Shown here: piece after piece, positions 5,876 through 6,762 of the stretch
Layout of the letters: each line of letters starts with the position of its first letter
Numbering within the stretch: position 1 is the stretch's first letter
Source of the DNA: Chloroflexota bacterium
GTDB lineage: Bacteria; Chloroflexota; Anaerolineae; JACRMK01
Reading direction: 5' to 3'
Length of the DNA stretch: 6,762 nucleotides
Assembly (NCBI GenBank): GCA_016200765.1
Contig: JACQEC010000137.1
Location: forward strand, 1-6,762
The notes under the pieces: model-generated
What the model was told of the DNA's origin: nothing
Seen by the model: only the letters and a program-made list of their open reading frames with translations
The model's database searches: none
Translations under genes and position numbers: made by a program

Positions 5876-6762
5876 ATGGAACTCACCTCATTGACCTTGA
5901 GCGAAGCGTCCGATTTGATCGCGCGGGGGAGTCTCTCACCCGTCGCCCTGACGCAGGCCCACCTTGACCGGATCGCGCGCCTGAACCCCAGCCTGAACTG
6001 CTTCATCACGCTGACCGCAGACGCGGCGCTGGAGCAAGCGCGCATCGCCGAGATCGAGATTCGCCAAGGGCACACTCGCGGCGCTCTGCACGGCATCCCG
6101 CTCGCGCTCAAAGACCTGTACGAGACGCAGGGTGTTCGTACGACAGCCGGGTCATCGTTCCTGGCGAACTCGGTGCCGGCGTCCGATGGCGCCGTCGTCG
6201 CCAAGCTGAACGCCTCCGGCGCGGTGATGCTGGGCAAGTTATCCATGCACGAGTGGGCGCTGGGGGTCACGAACAACAACCCGCACTTCGGCCCTTGCCA
6301 CAACCCGTGGGGGTTGGAGCACGTGCCGGGCGGGTCGTCGGGCGGCTCCGGCGCGGCGCTGGCGGCAGAGTTATGCCTCGGCTCATTGGGCAGTGACACC
6401 GGCGGCTCCATTCGCATCCCCGCCTCGCTCTGCGGCATCGTGGGACTGAAGCCGACCACGGGGCGCGTGAGCCTGCGCGGGGTCGTCCCGCTCAGCTGGA
6501 ACCTCGACCACGCCGGGCCGATGGCGCGGCGCGTGCGTGACGTGGCCATGCTGTTGCAGGCGATTGCGGGATATGACCCGCAAGACCCCTATTCGGCCAA
6601 TGTTGAAACCGGCGACTACAGCGGCGAATCGGAACTGCACGCCGCGAAAGCGCTGGAAGCGGGGGTGCGCGGCTGGCGCGTGGCGCTGGCGACCGGTGAC
6701 ACCTTCGACGACGCCGACCCCGAAGTGTTGAGCGCGGTGCGCGAGGCGGCCAAGGTCTTTGA
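5876..6762 (+). CDS. Amidase-signature family hydrolase, N-terminal part (3' end outside window)
   Basis: This is a cytoplasmic serine hydrolase of the amidase-signature family, which cleaves carboxamides to acid and ammonia (or amine). The visible 295 residues contain the complete catalytic core: Lys79 in ALKDLY, the cis-serine Ser154 in PGGSSGGSGA, and the nucleophile Ser178 in GSDTGGSIRIPAS, followed by CGIVGLKPTTGRVS. The 24-residue spacing between the two serines is standard. The segment MHEWALGVTNNN (124-135) replaces the MDEFAMG seen in GatA, and no gatB or gatC is visible. I therefore favour a general amidase over a glutamyl-tRNA(Gln) amidotransferase subunit; the substrate cannot be told. 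No signal peptide is apparent. Family members are usually about 450-500 residues, so roughly the last third is missing. Residues 252-259 are encoded by a 24-bp repeat also present in the upstream gene. Confidence 0.93.
   Translation, partial: MELTSLTLSEASDLIARGSLSPVALTQAHLDRIARLNPSLNCFITLTADAALEQARIAEIEIRQGHTRGALHGIPLALKDLYETQGVRTTAGSSFLANSVPASDGAVVAKLNASGAVMLGKLSMHEWALGVTNNNPHFGPCHNPWGLEHVPGGSSGGSGAALAAELCLGSLGSDTGGSIRIPASLCGIVGLKPTTGRVSLRGVVPLSWNLDHAGPMARRVRDVAMLLQAIAGYDPQDPYSANVETGDYSGESELHAAKALEAGVRGWRVALATGDTFDDADPEVLSAVREAAKVF
6629..6652 (+). repeat. 24-bp exact dispersed repeat, copy in amidase gene
   Basis: This is identical over 24 bases and in the same orientation to 3807-3830, and again read as SELHAAKA (residues 252-259 of the amidase). 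It lies in the variable segment after the catalytic core, where removing the eight residues would leave the plausible join DYSGE-LEAGVRGW. Confidence 0.85.

Noticed and set aside
5779..6549. A 256-codon minus-strand open frame over the amidase start
   Set aside because: It is antisense to the catalytic core of a clear amidase, including the coding of Lys79, Ser154 and Ser178, and has no recognisable protein features.
5876..6762. Calling the amidase GatA (Glu-tRNA(Gln) amidotransferase subunit A)
   Set aside because: The triad positions fit, but all amidase-signature enzymes share them; MHEWALGVTNNN and the absence of gatB/gatC nearby favour a general amidase.

Overview
The window looks like high-GC bacterial chromosome. 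It has four closely packed genes, all on the + strand, with no intergenic stretch longer than 26 bases. The 5' gene is cut by the left edge and the 3' gene by the right edge. The helicase belongs to the bacterial XPB (ERCC3/RAD25) type best known from Actinobacteria and Chloroflexota. The dense short dispersed repeats read through coding sequence would fit a Chloroflexota (Anaerolineae-like) genome, but that assignment is an inference. I could not test it without a search.

Region 1 (2-5849) is a three-gene block: (a) the C-terminal 340 residues of an XPB-family 3'-5' DNA helicase; (b) an 809-residue protein with a SWIM zinc-finger motif, a SAP-like segment, a winged-helix-like region and a C-terminal domain resembling the N-terminal domain of XPB; (c) an 800-residue paralogue of (b) that lacks the SWIM motif and carries two tandem copies of the XPB-NTD-like module. 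Both junctions are 4-base start/stop overlaps (GTGA at 1021-1024, ATGA at 3447-3450), so the genes are probably translationally coupled and their products probably work together. The winged-helix plus XPB-NTD-like layout next to XPB recalls the XPB-p52/Tfb2 pair of eukaryotic TFIIH. I offer this as a hypothesis for a bacterial XPB-partner complex in DNA repair or transcription-coupled remodelling.

Region 2 (5876-6762) is the first 295 residues of an amidase-signature hydrolase with an intact Lys-Ser-Ser triad. It has its own good Shine-Dalgarno and sits 26 bases after the block. It may be read through from the same transcript but has no obvious functional link.

Overlaid on the genes is a second layer: several families of short repeats inside coding sequence. 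One is a roughly 20-24 bp element of the CCCTTCGACAAGCTCAGGGC type, with five copies in genes (b) and (c) read in all three frames. Another is a GC-rich hairpin element with CCCCC/GGGGG arms, clustered at the start of gene (b) and recurring inside it. The third is an exact 24-bp repeat shared by gene (c) and the unrelated amidase gene. Most copies sit in apparent linkers or loops, and copies in the same gene add whole numbers of residues. This is consistent with in-frame insertion of small mobile or palindromic elements into protein-coding genes. No RNA genes, CRISPR arrays, insertion sequences or clear terminators were seen.
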